From contig JAJRUY010000327.1 of the NCBI GenBank assembly GCA_024277555.1, forward strand, positions 1-5,910: a stretch of DNA of 5,910 bases, in the 5' to 3' direction. Below, in pieces: positions 1-5,910 of the stretch. Source of the stretch: Gammaproteobacteria bacterium (lineage in GTDB: Bacteria > Pseudomonadota > Gammaproteobacteria > Chromatiales > Chromatiaceae). A model generated the notes under the pieces. The model was not told the DNA's origin and did no database searches. It saw only the letters and a list, made by a program, of their open reading frames with translations. Within the stretch, counting starts at the first letter, position 1. Every line of letters begins with the position of its first letter. The position numbers and the translations under genes are program-made.

Positions 1-1233
1 TCCCTGTTCCTCCTGGCGTTGATCTACAGCACCGCTGGCTTCGCTGCCGATGATCACGATCATGAGCACGACCCCGCGCCGCCCAAGGCCACTGAGCAAA
101 CCCATACAGACGCTGACGAACATGACGACCATAAAGAAGACGAACACGATGACCACAAGGATGATGAACATGCCCATGATGATGAGCACAAAGAGGAAGC
201 TGACGGCCACGAAGATGAAAACAAGGTTCATTTGAATGAAGAGCAGCGTCGCACAGCAGGAATTGTTGTTGAAGCCCTGTATCCACAACCCATTGCCGAG
301 GAAATCGAAGCACCCGGTGAAGTTTTGCTCAATATCTATGCAACCAGCCAGATTACTCCCCGCATCGAAGCACAGGTGGTAAAACGCCATGTCTATCTTG
401 GTGACACAGTAAAAAAAGGCCAACCCCTGGTGCTGCTGTCCAGCGCCACCATGGCAGAGGCCCAGGGAGAGCTTCTTATTGCAGCCAAGGAATGGGAGCG
501 CGTGAGAAAGCTGGGGAAAAAGGTGGTTTCCGAACAGCGCTATCTGGAAAGCCGCGTTACCTATCAGCAGGCCTATTCCCGCCTGCTGGCCTATGGCATG
601 ACAGAAGAACAGACCAATCAGCTGGTGCAAAACGCCGCCATCAGCACGGCGGACGGCAGCTTTACCCTACTGTCTTCCCAGGATGGTACCGTGATAAGAG
701 ACGACTTCATCATCGGACAAATGATCCATCCAGGTGATCTGTTGTTCAAAATTACCGATGAATCCACCATCTGGGTGGAAGCGCGAGTCAATCCGAACCA
801 AATGCGTCAGGTGCGCGTTGGTAGCGCGGTGCGGATTTTATTCGATGGCGAATGGATTTCCGGCAAGGTCATACAGATCCACCATGCATTGGATGAAACC
901 ACCCGCACCATGGCGGTTCGACTGGAAATACCCAACCCGGGCGATCATTTGCATCCTGGGCAGTTCGTCACCGCCAGAATCCAGGTGGGCAATTCCGATC
1001 CAGCCATTTCACTCCCCATAGATGCGGTAATGCGCAGCCCGGATGGCGACTGGCAGGTATTCGTGGAAAATGCCCCGGGCGAATATGAGCCCATGGAAAT
1101 AAGGATCGCCAGGAATATTCCAGGCGTGGCAATTATAGAAGGCCTGGCACCGGGAACCAGGGTAGTAACCCAAGGCGCTTTCTTTGTTCAGTCCGAGCTT
1201 GCCAAATCAGGCTTTGAAGTTCACAACCACTAG
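1..1233 (+). CDS. CzcB/CusB-type periplasmic adaptor (membrane fusion protein) of a heavy-metal RND efflux pump, 5' end missing
   Basis: This is the periplasmic adaptor that links an inner-membrane RND pump to an outer-membrane channel. The frame is open to the left edge; counting from base 1 there are 410 residues. Residues 1-15 (SLFLLALIYSTAGFA) look like the hydrophobic core and end of a signal peptide, so the true start lies upstream and the TTG at base 19 is not a credible start. Residues 17-77 form an acidic, His-rich extension with 13 His and no Met. Then come a barrel-sandwich (lipoyl-like) half at about 123-154, a short alpha-hairpin at about 156-206, the second barrel half (SSQDGTVIRDDFIIGQMIHP) from about 225, a beta-barrel at about 263-329 and a membrane-proximal domain to the end. 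The tail ends in HNH. The following pump gene confirms the role. The His-rich segment probably binds metal (inference). The family is certain; CzcB versus CusB type is less so. Confidence 0.93.
   Translation, partial: SLFLLALIYSTAGFAADDHDHEHDPAPPKATEQTHTDADEHDDHKEDEHDDHKDDEHAHDDEHKEEADGHEDENKVHLNEEQRRTAGIVVEALYPQPIAEEIEAPGEVLLNIYATSQITPRIEAQVVKRHVYLGDTVKKGQPLVLLSSATMAEAQGELLIAAKEWERVRKLGKKVVSEQRYLESRVTYQQAYSRLLAYGMTEEQTNQLVQNAAISTADGSFTLLSSQDGTVIRDDFIIGQMIHPGDLLFKITDESTIWVEARVNPNQMRQVRVGSAVRILFDGEWISGKVIQIHHALDETTRTMAVRLEIPNPGDHLHPGQFVTARIQVGNSDPAISLPIDAVMRSPDGDWQVFVENAPGEYEPMEIRIARNIPGVAIIEGLAPGTRVVTQGAFFVQSELAKSGFEVHNH
115..183 (+). repeat. Degenerate 24-base tandem repeat encoding an Asp/Glu/His-rich segment
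   Basis: Two in-frame 24-base units at 115-138 and 139-162 encode DEHDDHKE and DEHDDHKD. A shortened third unit at 163-183 encodes DEHAHDD, followed by EHKEE. The units differ mainly at third codon positions (for example cat/cac, gac/gat), so the peptide is kept while the DNA drifts. This suggests an old duplication under selection for the amino-acid pattern. It lies inside the adaptor gene. Confidence 0.7.
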
Positions 1234-1237
1234 GAGG
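1232..1237 (+). promoter_or_regulatory. Ribosome binding site of the RND pump gene, overlapping the adaptor stop codon
   Basis: A full AGGAGG lies 5 bases before the ATG at 1243, and its first two bases belong to the adaptor's TAG stop. A ribosome ending on the adaptor therefore sits on the pump's start site, so translation of the two subunits is likely coupled. Confidence 0.85.
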
Positions 1238-1242
1238 TCAAC

Positions 1243-4200
1243 ATGCTCAATCGAATTATCGACTGGTCAGTGTCCAACCGCCTGCTGGTGGTGCTGGGAC
1301 TGATCGCCGTACTGGCTGCAGCGGGACTGCTGATACCGAAACTCAATCTTGATGCCTTTCCAGATGTAACCAATGTGCAGGTGCAGATCAACACCGAGGC
1401 AGAAGGCCTGGCCGCAGAGGAAGTGGAGCAGCTGATTACCTATCCCATCGAGGCTGTCATGTATGCGCTTCCGGACGTGGAGGAAGTACGCTCCATTTCC
1501 AAGACCGGACTATCGGTTATCACCGTGGTTTTCAAGGAAGGCACCGACATCTATTTTGCCCGCCAGCTGGTTTTTGAGCGCTTGCAGGATGCCCGGGAGC
1601 AAATTCCTGAAGGGGTGGGTACACCTGAAATGGGGCCGAACACCTCCGGCCTGGGACAGGTTTATCAATACATTTTACGCTCTTCAGACCATGAAAAATA
1701 TGATTCCATCGCCTTGCGCAGCATCAATGACTGGGTAGTGAAGCTGCTGCTCCTGCCCGTGGACGGTATTACCGAAGTGCTCTCCTATGGAGGCGCAGTC
1801 CGCCAGTACCAGGTTCAGGTGGATCCCCGCAAACAGCTCTCCTACGGCATTCATATCGACGACATCGCCCAGGCCATCGAAGACAACAACCGCAATTCCG
1901 GCGGCTGGTATCTGGATCGGGGTGCAGAACAACTCGTTATTCGTGGTGTAGGCTGGCTGCGGGCCGGAGAAGACGGACTCAAGGATATCCGCAACATCCC
2001 CCTCAAGGAGGAAGATGGCGTGGTTGTGCACATTGGCGATATCGCCCAGGTAGCTTTTGGCGGAGAAATCCGCCAAGGCGCTGTAACCATGAGCCGCCGC
2101 AATGAGCAGGGCCAGCCAGAGGCCCTGGGAGAAGTGGTGGCAGGGATCGTGCTCAAGCGCCTGGGCGCCAACACCAAGGCCACCATTGATGCGGTCAAGG
2201 AACGCCTGCCGGCCATTCAGCAAGCCCTGCCCAAGGGCGTTACCATCGAGCCCTTCTACGACCAATCCGATCTGGTGGAACAGGCGGTGAACACGGTAAG
2301 CCGCGCCCTGGGAGAGGCTTTCGTTCTTATCGTCGTTGTATTGCTGCTGTTCCTGCTCAATATCCGCGCTACTTTGCTGGTGCTGATCTCTGTTCCTCTT
2401 TCCATAGGCATGGCGTTGGCCACAATGAGCTATTGGGGGATTTCCGCCAACCTCATGTCCCTGGGCGGGCTGGCCATCGCCATCGGCATGATGGTAGATG
2501 GCTCGGTAGTGATGATGGAAAACATCTTCAAGCATCTTACCCATCCGGATCAGGAACACCGGGAAAAGGTAAGCCGGGACGTCGCTCCTGGTGATGCAGA
2601 CCCTTATGATGAGGCAAGAGATGCCCACGGCATTGCATTGCGCATCCAGGAAGCCGCCAAGGAAGTGGGCAGACCGGTATTTTATGCAGTGATCATTATT
2701 GTTGTGGTATTTGCACCACTGTTTGCCCTGGAGGGCGTGGAAGGAAAAATGTTCCAACCCATGGCAATCTCCATTGTACTGGCCATGATTACTTCCCTGG
2801 TGGTGGCGCTGGTGGTAATACCCGCCCTGGCCACCTTTTCCTTTCACAAGGCAGTAAAACACCGTGACAGCCCCGTCTTCATTCCTCTGGAGTGGGCATA
2901 CAAACGCAGCTTGCGCTTCGCCATGAAAGCCAGATGGCTGGTAGTGCTGGTTGCCCTTGGCATGTTTGCGGGAGCCATGGCACTGCTTCCCCGCCTGGGA
3001 ACCGAGTTCGTACCCGAGCTCGAAGAAGGCACCATCAACATCCGGGTCACCCTGGCGCCATCGGCCAGCCTGAATACGGCTCTGGGCGTTGCCGCAAAAC
3101 TGGAGCAACAGCTCATGGCCTTTCCAGAAGTCACCTATGCCTCCAGCCGCATCGGGCGGGCAGAGCTTGGAGGCGACCCGGAGCCGGTTTCCAATGTGGA
3201 AATCTATGTTGGTCTCAAACCCGTGGAGGAATGGACCAGCGCCAAGAACCGCTTCGCCCTGCAGAAGAAATTTGCAGAGGCTCTTTCGGTGCATCCTGGT
3301 CTGCTGCTCACTTTCTCACAGCCGATTGCCACCCGGGTGGATGAACTGCTCTCCGGGGTCAAGGCGCAACTGGCCATCAAACTGTTCGGGCCCGACCTGA
3401 ATGTACTGGCGGAGAAAGGCAAATCCATCGAACAGCTGGCGCGTAGCGTAGATGGCACCCGGGATGTGGAAATGGAACAGATTGCCGGCGAGGCACAGCT
3501 GACCATACGCCCCCACCGGGACATTCTGGCCCGCTACGGCATCCCCGTATCCCAGGTGATGGATCTGGTGTCCAACGGCATCGGCGGTATGGAAGCCGGT
3601 CAGGTTATCCAGGGCAATGAGCGCTATGACATCTATGTACGGCTGGCAAAGAAGTATCGGCAAGACGTAGAGACCTTGCGCCAGCTCGTGCTTCAGGCAC
3701 CAAGCGGCGCCTGGGTGCGCCTGGGCGAAGTGGCCGATGTCGCCATCGAATCCGGGCCACCGCAGATCCGGCGTGATGATGTACAGCGGCGCGTAGTGAT
3801 TCAGTCCAACGTGGAAGGCCGGGACATGGGAGGGCTGGTAACCGAATTGCGCCAGCGTATCGCAGACGAAATCGCGCTTCCTCCCGGCTATTCCGTGGTG
3901 TTCGGCGGGCAGTTCGAGAACCAGCAGCGCGCCCAGCAGCGGTTGATGATCGTGGTGCCCCTGTCTCTGGGACTGATTTTTCTGCTGCTGTATTTTGCCT
4001 TTCACTCCGTTGGCCAGGCACTGCTCATCATGCTGAATGTGCCACTGGCGCTGATCGGGGGAATCGCCGCCCTGTATTTTACCGGGCAATATTTGTCAGT
4101 GCCCAGCTCCATTGGTTTCATTGCCCTGTTTGGCGTCGCTGTACTCAATGGGGTGGTAATGGTAAACGCCATCAACCAGAACGTGGGAGCCGGGAGATCT

Positions 4201-4440
4201 GCCGGGGATGCTGTTTATCAAGGCGCCCTGTCACGGTTGCGGCCGGTACTCATGACCGCCACTATCGCAGCCCTGGGTCTGATCCCCATGCTTCTGTCCC
4301 ATGGAGTAGGCTCCGAGGTGCAACGGCCGCTGGCAACAGTAGTAGTAGGCGGACTGGCCTCAAGCACCCTGCTGACGCTGTTCGTGCTACCCGTGCTCTA
4401 CAATCTGTTTTCCCGGGGGGTAACTCAGGAGAACCGTTGA
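1243..4440 (+). CDS. CzcA/CusA family heavy-metal efflux RND transporter (inner-membrane pump)
   Basis: Proton-driven inner-membrane pump of the HME-RND family, 1065 residues, the usual full length (CzcA and CusA are about 1050-1060). The start MLNRIIDWSVSNRLLVVLGL is the typical family N-terminus and has a strong RBS. TM1 is at about 12-31, the first periplasmic domain at about 35-350, TM2-TM6 at about 355-530, TM7 at about 565-583, the second periplasmic domain at about 585-895, and TM8-TM12 at about 900-1056. The TM4 motif AIGMMVDGSVVMMEN (413-427) keeps the Asp and Glu matching CzcA D408 and E415 (D419, E426) but has A413 where CzcA has D402. At the places of CusA's copper-binding Met573, Met623 and Met672 I align Arg601, Asn651 and Glu701. 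TM10 reads GVAVLNG and TM11 starts RLRPVLMT, both CzcA-like. A divalent-cation substrate is therefore favoured, with doubt. The loop after TM4 (431-463) is rich in His and acidic residues. Alignments are from memory. Confidence 0.96.
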   Translation: MLNRIIDWSVSNRLLVVLGLIAVLAAAGLLIPKLNLDAFPDVTNVQVQINTEAEGLAAEEVEQLITYPIEAVMYALPDVEEVRSISKTGLSVITVVFKEGTDIYFARQLVFERLQDAREQIPEGVGTPEMGPNTSGLGQVYQYILRSSDHEKYDSIALRSINDWVVKLLLLPVDGITEVLSYGGAVRQYQVQVDPRKQLSYGIHIDDIAQAIEDNNRNSGGWYLDRGAEQLVIRGVGWLRAGEDGLKDIRNIPLKEEDGVVVHIGDIAQVAFGGEIRQGAVTMSRRNEQGQPEALGEVVAGIVLKRLGANTKATIDAVKERLPAIQQALPKGVTIEPFYDQSDLVEQAVNTVSRALGEAFVLIVVVLLLFLLNIRATLLVLISVPLSIGMALATMSYWGISANLMSLGGLAIAIGMMVDGSVVMMENIFKHLTHPDQEHREKVSRDVAPGDADPYDEARDAHGIALRIQEAAKEVGRPVFYAVIIIVVVFAPLFALEGVEGKMFQPMAISIVLAMITSLVVALVVIPALATFSFHKAVKHRDSPVFIPLEWAYKRSLRFAMKARWLVVLVALGMFAGAMALLPRLGTEFVPELEEGTINIRVTLAPSASLNTALGVAAKLEQQLMAFPEVTYASSRIGRAELGGDPEPVSNVEIYVGLKPVEEWTSAKNRFALQKKFAEALSVHPGLLLTFSQPIATRVDELLSGVKAQLAIKLFGPDLNVLAEKGKSIEQLARSVDGTRDVEMEQIAGEAQLTIRPHRDILARYGIPVSQVMDLVSNGIGGMEAGQVIQGNERYDIYVRLAKKYRQDVETLRQLVLQAPSGAWVRLGEVADVAIESGPPQIRRDDVQRRVVIQSNVEGRDMGGLVTELRQRIADEIALPPGYSVVFGGQFENQQRAQQRLMIVVPLSLGLIFLLLYFAFHSVGQALLIMLNVPLALIGGIAALYFTGQYLSVPSSIGFIALFGVAVLNGVVMVNAINQNVGAGRSAGDAVYQGALSRLRPVLMTATIAALGLIPMLLSHGVGSEVQRPLATVVVGGLASSTLLTLFVLPVLYNLFSRGVTQENR

Positions 4441-4445
4441 GAGGC

Positions 4446-4605
4446 TGCTGATCAAGTCTGAATGAACATATGAGTGCCTCGAAAAATCGTCATTCCGGCG
4501 GAAAACGGAATCCATAACTTTCTGAATTATCTGAACCCCGGCTTTCGCCGGGGTGACGAGAAACAAATTATTCGTAGGTTCCCAAATGGCTTGATCAGCA
4601 TTTTT
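4446..4605 (+). terminator. Possible intrinsic terminator of the pump operon, with its loop enlarged by a repeat
   Basis: Five bases after the pump stop codon, TGCTGATCAAG (4446-4456) has an exact inverted copy, CTTGATCAGCA (4590-4600), followed at once by TTTTT (4601-4605). One G-U and one G-C pair (4457-4458 with 4588-4589) extend the stem to 13 pairs. Stem plus T-run is the form of a rho-independent terminator, but the loop is about 129 bases and contains the palindromic repeat at 4488-4558. The core TGATCA is itself palindromic, so chance is not excluded. Confidence 0.4.
4488..4558. repeat. Interrupted palindromic intergenic repeat (dRS3/MITE-like, two hairpin arms)
   Basis: The left arm 4488-4511 (begins CGTCATTCCGGCGG) and the right arm 4535-4558 (ends GCCGGGGTGACG) are inverted copies matching at 17 of 24 bases, with a 23-base spacer. 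Each arm also folds on itself: ATTCCG/CGGAAT (4492-4497 with 4506-4511) and CCCCGGC/GCCGGGG (4536-4542 with 4547-4553, loop TTTC). Units of the GTCATTCC...GGAATCCA and ACCCCGGC...GGGGTGACG type are scattered in many proteobacterial genomes and give false peptides such as VTPAKAGVQ on translation, as happens here on the minus strand. No transposase is present, so if mobile it is non-autonomous. The left arm looks more eroded than the right. Confidence 0.75.
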
Positions 4606-4628
4606 CTGCCATGCCCCAATTGCTCTGG

Positions 4629-4657
4629 TTGACAGGAGCATATTGCGCCAGTAGTAT
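4629..4657 (+). promoter_or_regulatory. Candidate sigma70-type promoter for the desaturase unit
   Basis: A perfect -35 box TTGACA (4629-4634) is followed, after the ideal 17-base spacer, by TAGTAT (4652-4657), which matches the -10 consensus at 4 of 6 positions including the first two and the last. The start point would fall near 4664, giving a leader of about 50 bases before the ATG at 4717. A weak dyad, TGCTC/GAGCA (4621-4625 with 4636-4640), surrounds the -35 box. Confidence 0.55.
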
Positions 4658-4678
4658 TCAAGAAATCTATTGAATACT
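4653..4678. promoter_or_regulatory. Perfect 9-bp dyad over the -10 box and start point, likely operator
   Basis: AGTATTCAA (4653-4661) and TTGAATACT (4670-4678) are exact inverted copies with an 8-base spacer; half-site centres are 17 bases apart, close to two helical turns. The dyad begins within the -10 box and runs past the predicted start. Most of the left half would not be transcribed from that start, so a DNA-binding site for a dimeric repressor fits better than an RNA hairpin. I cannot name the regulator. Confidence 0.45.
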
Positions 4679-4716
4679 TATGAACAAGTTGCCTGGCGAC
4701 TCTTGGGAAGTACAGC

Positions 4717-5577
4717 ATGGAACTGAATGACTGGATCTTGCATCATGAAGTCCAGATACGACTGGGATTCTTTTTCGGCATTCTCGCCATCATGGCCGCA
4801 TGGGAGCTGGTTGCGCCACGAAGAGCCTTGACCACCCCGAAAAGCATCCGGTGGATCAACAATCTGGGGCTGGTTTTTCTCAACAGCCTGGTATTGCGCC
4901 TGCTTTTTCCCGCAGCAGCCATTGGCATGGCCGCTTTTGCCCAGAGCCAGGGCTGGGGGCTGTTCAACTACCACCAGATCGCTTTTCCACTGGCTATAAT
5001 CTTCTCGGTCATCATTATGGATGCCGTCATCTATCTGCAGCATGTCATGGTGCATGCAATGCCCCTGCTATGGCGTTTGCACCGCGTTCATCACGCAGAT
5101 CCAGACTACGACGTAACCACCGGCGCCCGCTTTCATCCCCTGGAAATCATCCTGTCCATGCTGATAAAGTTTGCTACCATCCTGCTGCTGGGGCCGCCAG
5201 TGGTCGCAGTAGTCATTTTTGAAGTGTTGCTCAACGCCACCGCCATGTTCAACCATGGGAACGTGAAACTGCCCTCTTCCGTGGATCGGGTGCTGCGCTG
5301 GTTCCTGGTTACGCCGGACATGCACCGGGTACACCATTCTGTGGAAGATGACGAGACCAACAGCAATTTTGGCTTCAGCCTGCCTTGGTGGGATCGTATT
5401 TTTGGCACCTACAAAGACCAGCCCAAGGCCGGGCATTTGGGCATGACCATCGGCATTCACAAATACCACGACCTAAAACAGATCAGCTGGCTGCCCGGCA
5501 TGCTGCTACTTCCCTTCCAGGGGAAGGTCTCCGGCTATGCCATCAACCGCCGCCGCTGGGATGGCGATAGTGAATAA
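4717..5577 (+). CDS. Sterol desaturase / fatty acid hydroxylase family membrane protein
   Basis: Integral membrane di-iron oxygenase of the fatty acid hydroxylase superfamily, 286 residues, a normal length for bacterial members. The His clusters that bind the two irons are present in order: HVMVH (109-113), HRVHH (122-126), FNHGN with H180, and HRVHH (203-207); H140 in FHP is another candidate ligand. After the last cluster comes NSNFGFSLPWWDRIFGTY (215-232), the usual closing motif of the family. Hydrophobic stretches at about 13-33, 46-72, 87-107 and 141-172 are probable membrane segments, which would place the iron site on the cytoplasmic side. The ATG at 4717 has GGGAAG six bases upstream. 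Family members hydroxylate or desaturate sterols, carotenoids, fatty acids, ornithine lipids or sphingolipids; nothing here fixes the substrate. The gene has its own candidate promoter and overlaps the next gene by 17 bases, so it appears to be expressed apart from the metal pump. Confidence 0.93.
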   Translation: MELNDWILHHEVQIRLGFFFGILAIMAAWELVAPRRALTTPKSIRWINNLGLVFLNSLVLRLLFPAAAIGMAAFAQSQGWGLFNYHQIAFPLAIIFSVIIMDAVIYLQHVMVHAMPLLWRLHRVHHADPDYDVTTGARFHPLEIILSMLIKFATILLLGPPVVAVVIFEVLLNATAMFNHGNVKLPSSVDRVLRWFLVTPDMHRVHHSVEDDETNSNFGFSLPWWDRIFGTYKDQPKAGHLGMTIGIHKYHDLKQISWLPGMLLLPFQGKVSGYAINRRRWDGDSE

Positions 5578-5910
5578 ACGCTGGCTGCTGCTGGCGGCAA
5601 TTTCCCTGGGAATCTTCCTGGCAGTCATCTATCGGGATCATTTCGATACACAGATTTTGCAGCAGTGGGTAGATCAGGCTGGTAGCGCAGGACCCTTGCT
5701 GTTTATCGCCATCTACGCGGTTGCCACGGTACTGTTTCTGCCCGGGTCGGTACTGACGCTGGCGGGTGGCGCACTTTTTGGCCCGGTACTGGGCACTTTC
5801 TACAATCTTGCGGGAGCAACCCTGGGTGCCGGCCTGGCCTTTTTGATTGCCCGCTATCTGGCTTCGGACTGGGTGGAAAAAAAGACGGTCGGACGCATGC
5901 AACAACTCAA
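5561..5910 (+). CDS. TVP38/TMEM64 (VTT domain, DedA-like) family membrane protein, 3' end missing
   Basis: A frame open to the right edge gives the first 116 residues of a VTT-domain membrane protein; members are usually about 200-250 residues. Residues 7-23 form a first membrane segment (RWLLLAAISLGIFLAVI). A linker containing QILQQWVDQAGSAGPLLF follows, then the family motif FLPGSVLTLAGGALFGPVLG (59-78) and a glycine-rich helix, GATLGAGLAFLIARYLA (85-101), ending in the charged DWVEKK. The ATG at 5561 lies inside the desaturase gene (17-base overlap). A GTG at 5570, three codons later, is an alternative with GGGA at 5558-5561 as a possible RBS; either start keeps the first membrane segment. 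The overlap implies translational coupling with the desaturase. Relatives include lipid scramblases of eukaryotes (TMEM41B, VMP1) and bacterial DedA lipid carriers; the job of this one is unknown. Confidence 0.9.
   Translation, partial: MAIVNKRWLLLAAISLGIFLAVIYRDHFDTQILQQWVDQAGSAGPLLFIAIYAVATVLFLPGSVLTLAGGALFGPVLGTFYNLAGATLGAGLAFLIARYLASDWVEKKTVGRMQQL

Noticed and set aside
1684..3294. Long minus-strand open frame of 536 codons opposite the pump gene
   Set aside because: It lies wholly antisense to a certain RND pump gene. Its translation is rich in His, Gln and Gly with no recognisable domain, as expected from the antisense of a GC-rich coding frame.
3316..4089. Minus-strand open frame of 257 codons opposite the pump's second half
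   Set aside because: Antisense shadow of conserved pump sequence; no domain, and no independent ribosome binding site or promoter argued for it.
1243..4440. Calling the pump CusA (Cu/Ag efflux) from the AIG motif in TM4
   Set aside because: The periplasmic Met triad and the TM10/TM11 charged residues of CusA are absent, and CzcA-like residues stand there, so a Cu/Ag name would be unsupported.
4470..4517. A 15-codon + strand frame starting ATGAGTGCC
   Set aside because: No ribosome binding site, and it runs straight into the repeat's left arm; chance frame.
4536..4553. GC-rich hairpin CCCCGGC-TTTC-GCCGGGG as an intrinsic terminator
   Set aside because: No T-run follows on either strand; it is better explained as one arm of the palindromic repeat.
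4488..4558. CRISPR-like pair of repeats
   Set aside because: There are only two units, in inverted orientation, with one short spacer; not an array.
4387..4718. Minus-strand open frames across the intergenic region
   Set aside because: Their peptides contain VTPAKAGVQ, VFRRNDD and SPRRKPGFR, which are known false translations of this palindromic repeat type; they also run into the pump gene's 3' end.
5543..5905. Minus-strand open frame of 120 codons at the right edge
   Set aside because: Antisense to the VTT-domain gene, whose + strand frame has a clear family motif.

Overview
The window (about 5.9 kb, moderately GC-rich, every real gene on the + strand) looks like chromosomal DNA from a Gram-negative proteobacterium. 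The evidence is an RND-type metal efflux pump with a periplasmic adaptor, which requires an outer membrane; strong Shine-Dalgarno sites; and a short intergenic palindromic repeat of the kind dispersed through many beta- and gammaproteobacterial genomes. I cannot name a genus.

Left block (1-4440): the end of a heavy-metal efflux operon. The first gene is open at the left edge. It encodes a CzcB/CusB-type adaptor with a His/Asp/Glu-rich periplasmic extension behind a signal peptide. It is followed, with the stop codon overlapping the ribosome binding site, by a complete 1065-residue CzcA/CusA-type RND pump. A CzcC-like outer-membrane channel gene would be expected upstream but is outside the window. 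The pump lacks the periplasmic methionine triad of CusA and has CzcA-like residues at most other diagnostic places, which points to divalent cations (Zn/Co/Cd/Ni class) rather than Cu(I)/Ag(I). However, the first Asp of the CzcA transmembrane-4 motif is Ala, as in CusA, so the substrate remains open.

Intergenic block (4441-4716, 276 bases): no gene. It holds a two-armed palindromic repeat (4488-4558), which lies inside a larger inverted repeat (4446-4458 with 4588-4600) followed by five T's. This could be the pump operon's terminator with the repeat inserted in its loop. Further right is a good sigma70-type promoter (TTGACA, 17-base spacer, TAGTAT) whose -10 region and expected start point are covered by a perfect 9-bp dyad, a likely operator.

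Right block (4717-5910): a second transcription unit with a sterol desaturase/fatty acid hydroxylase family membrane di-iron protein, then a TVP38/TMEM64 (VTT, DedA-like) membrane protein. The second gene starts inside the first and is cut off by the right edge. The overlap suggests the two are made together, possibly for modifying and moving a membrane lipid; that role is inference.

I see no clear previously undescribed system here. The most interesting points are the apparent split terminator, the promoter/operator in front of the desaturase gene, and the mixed CzcA/CusA signature of the pump.
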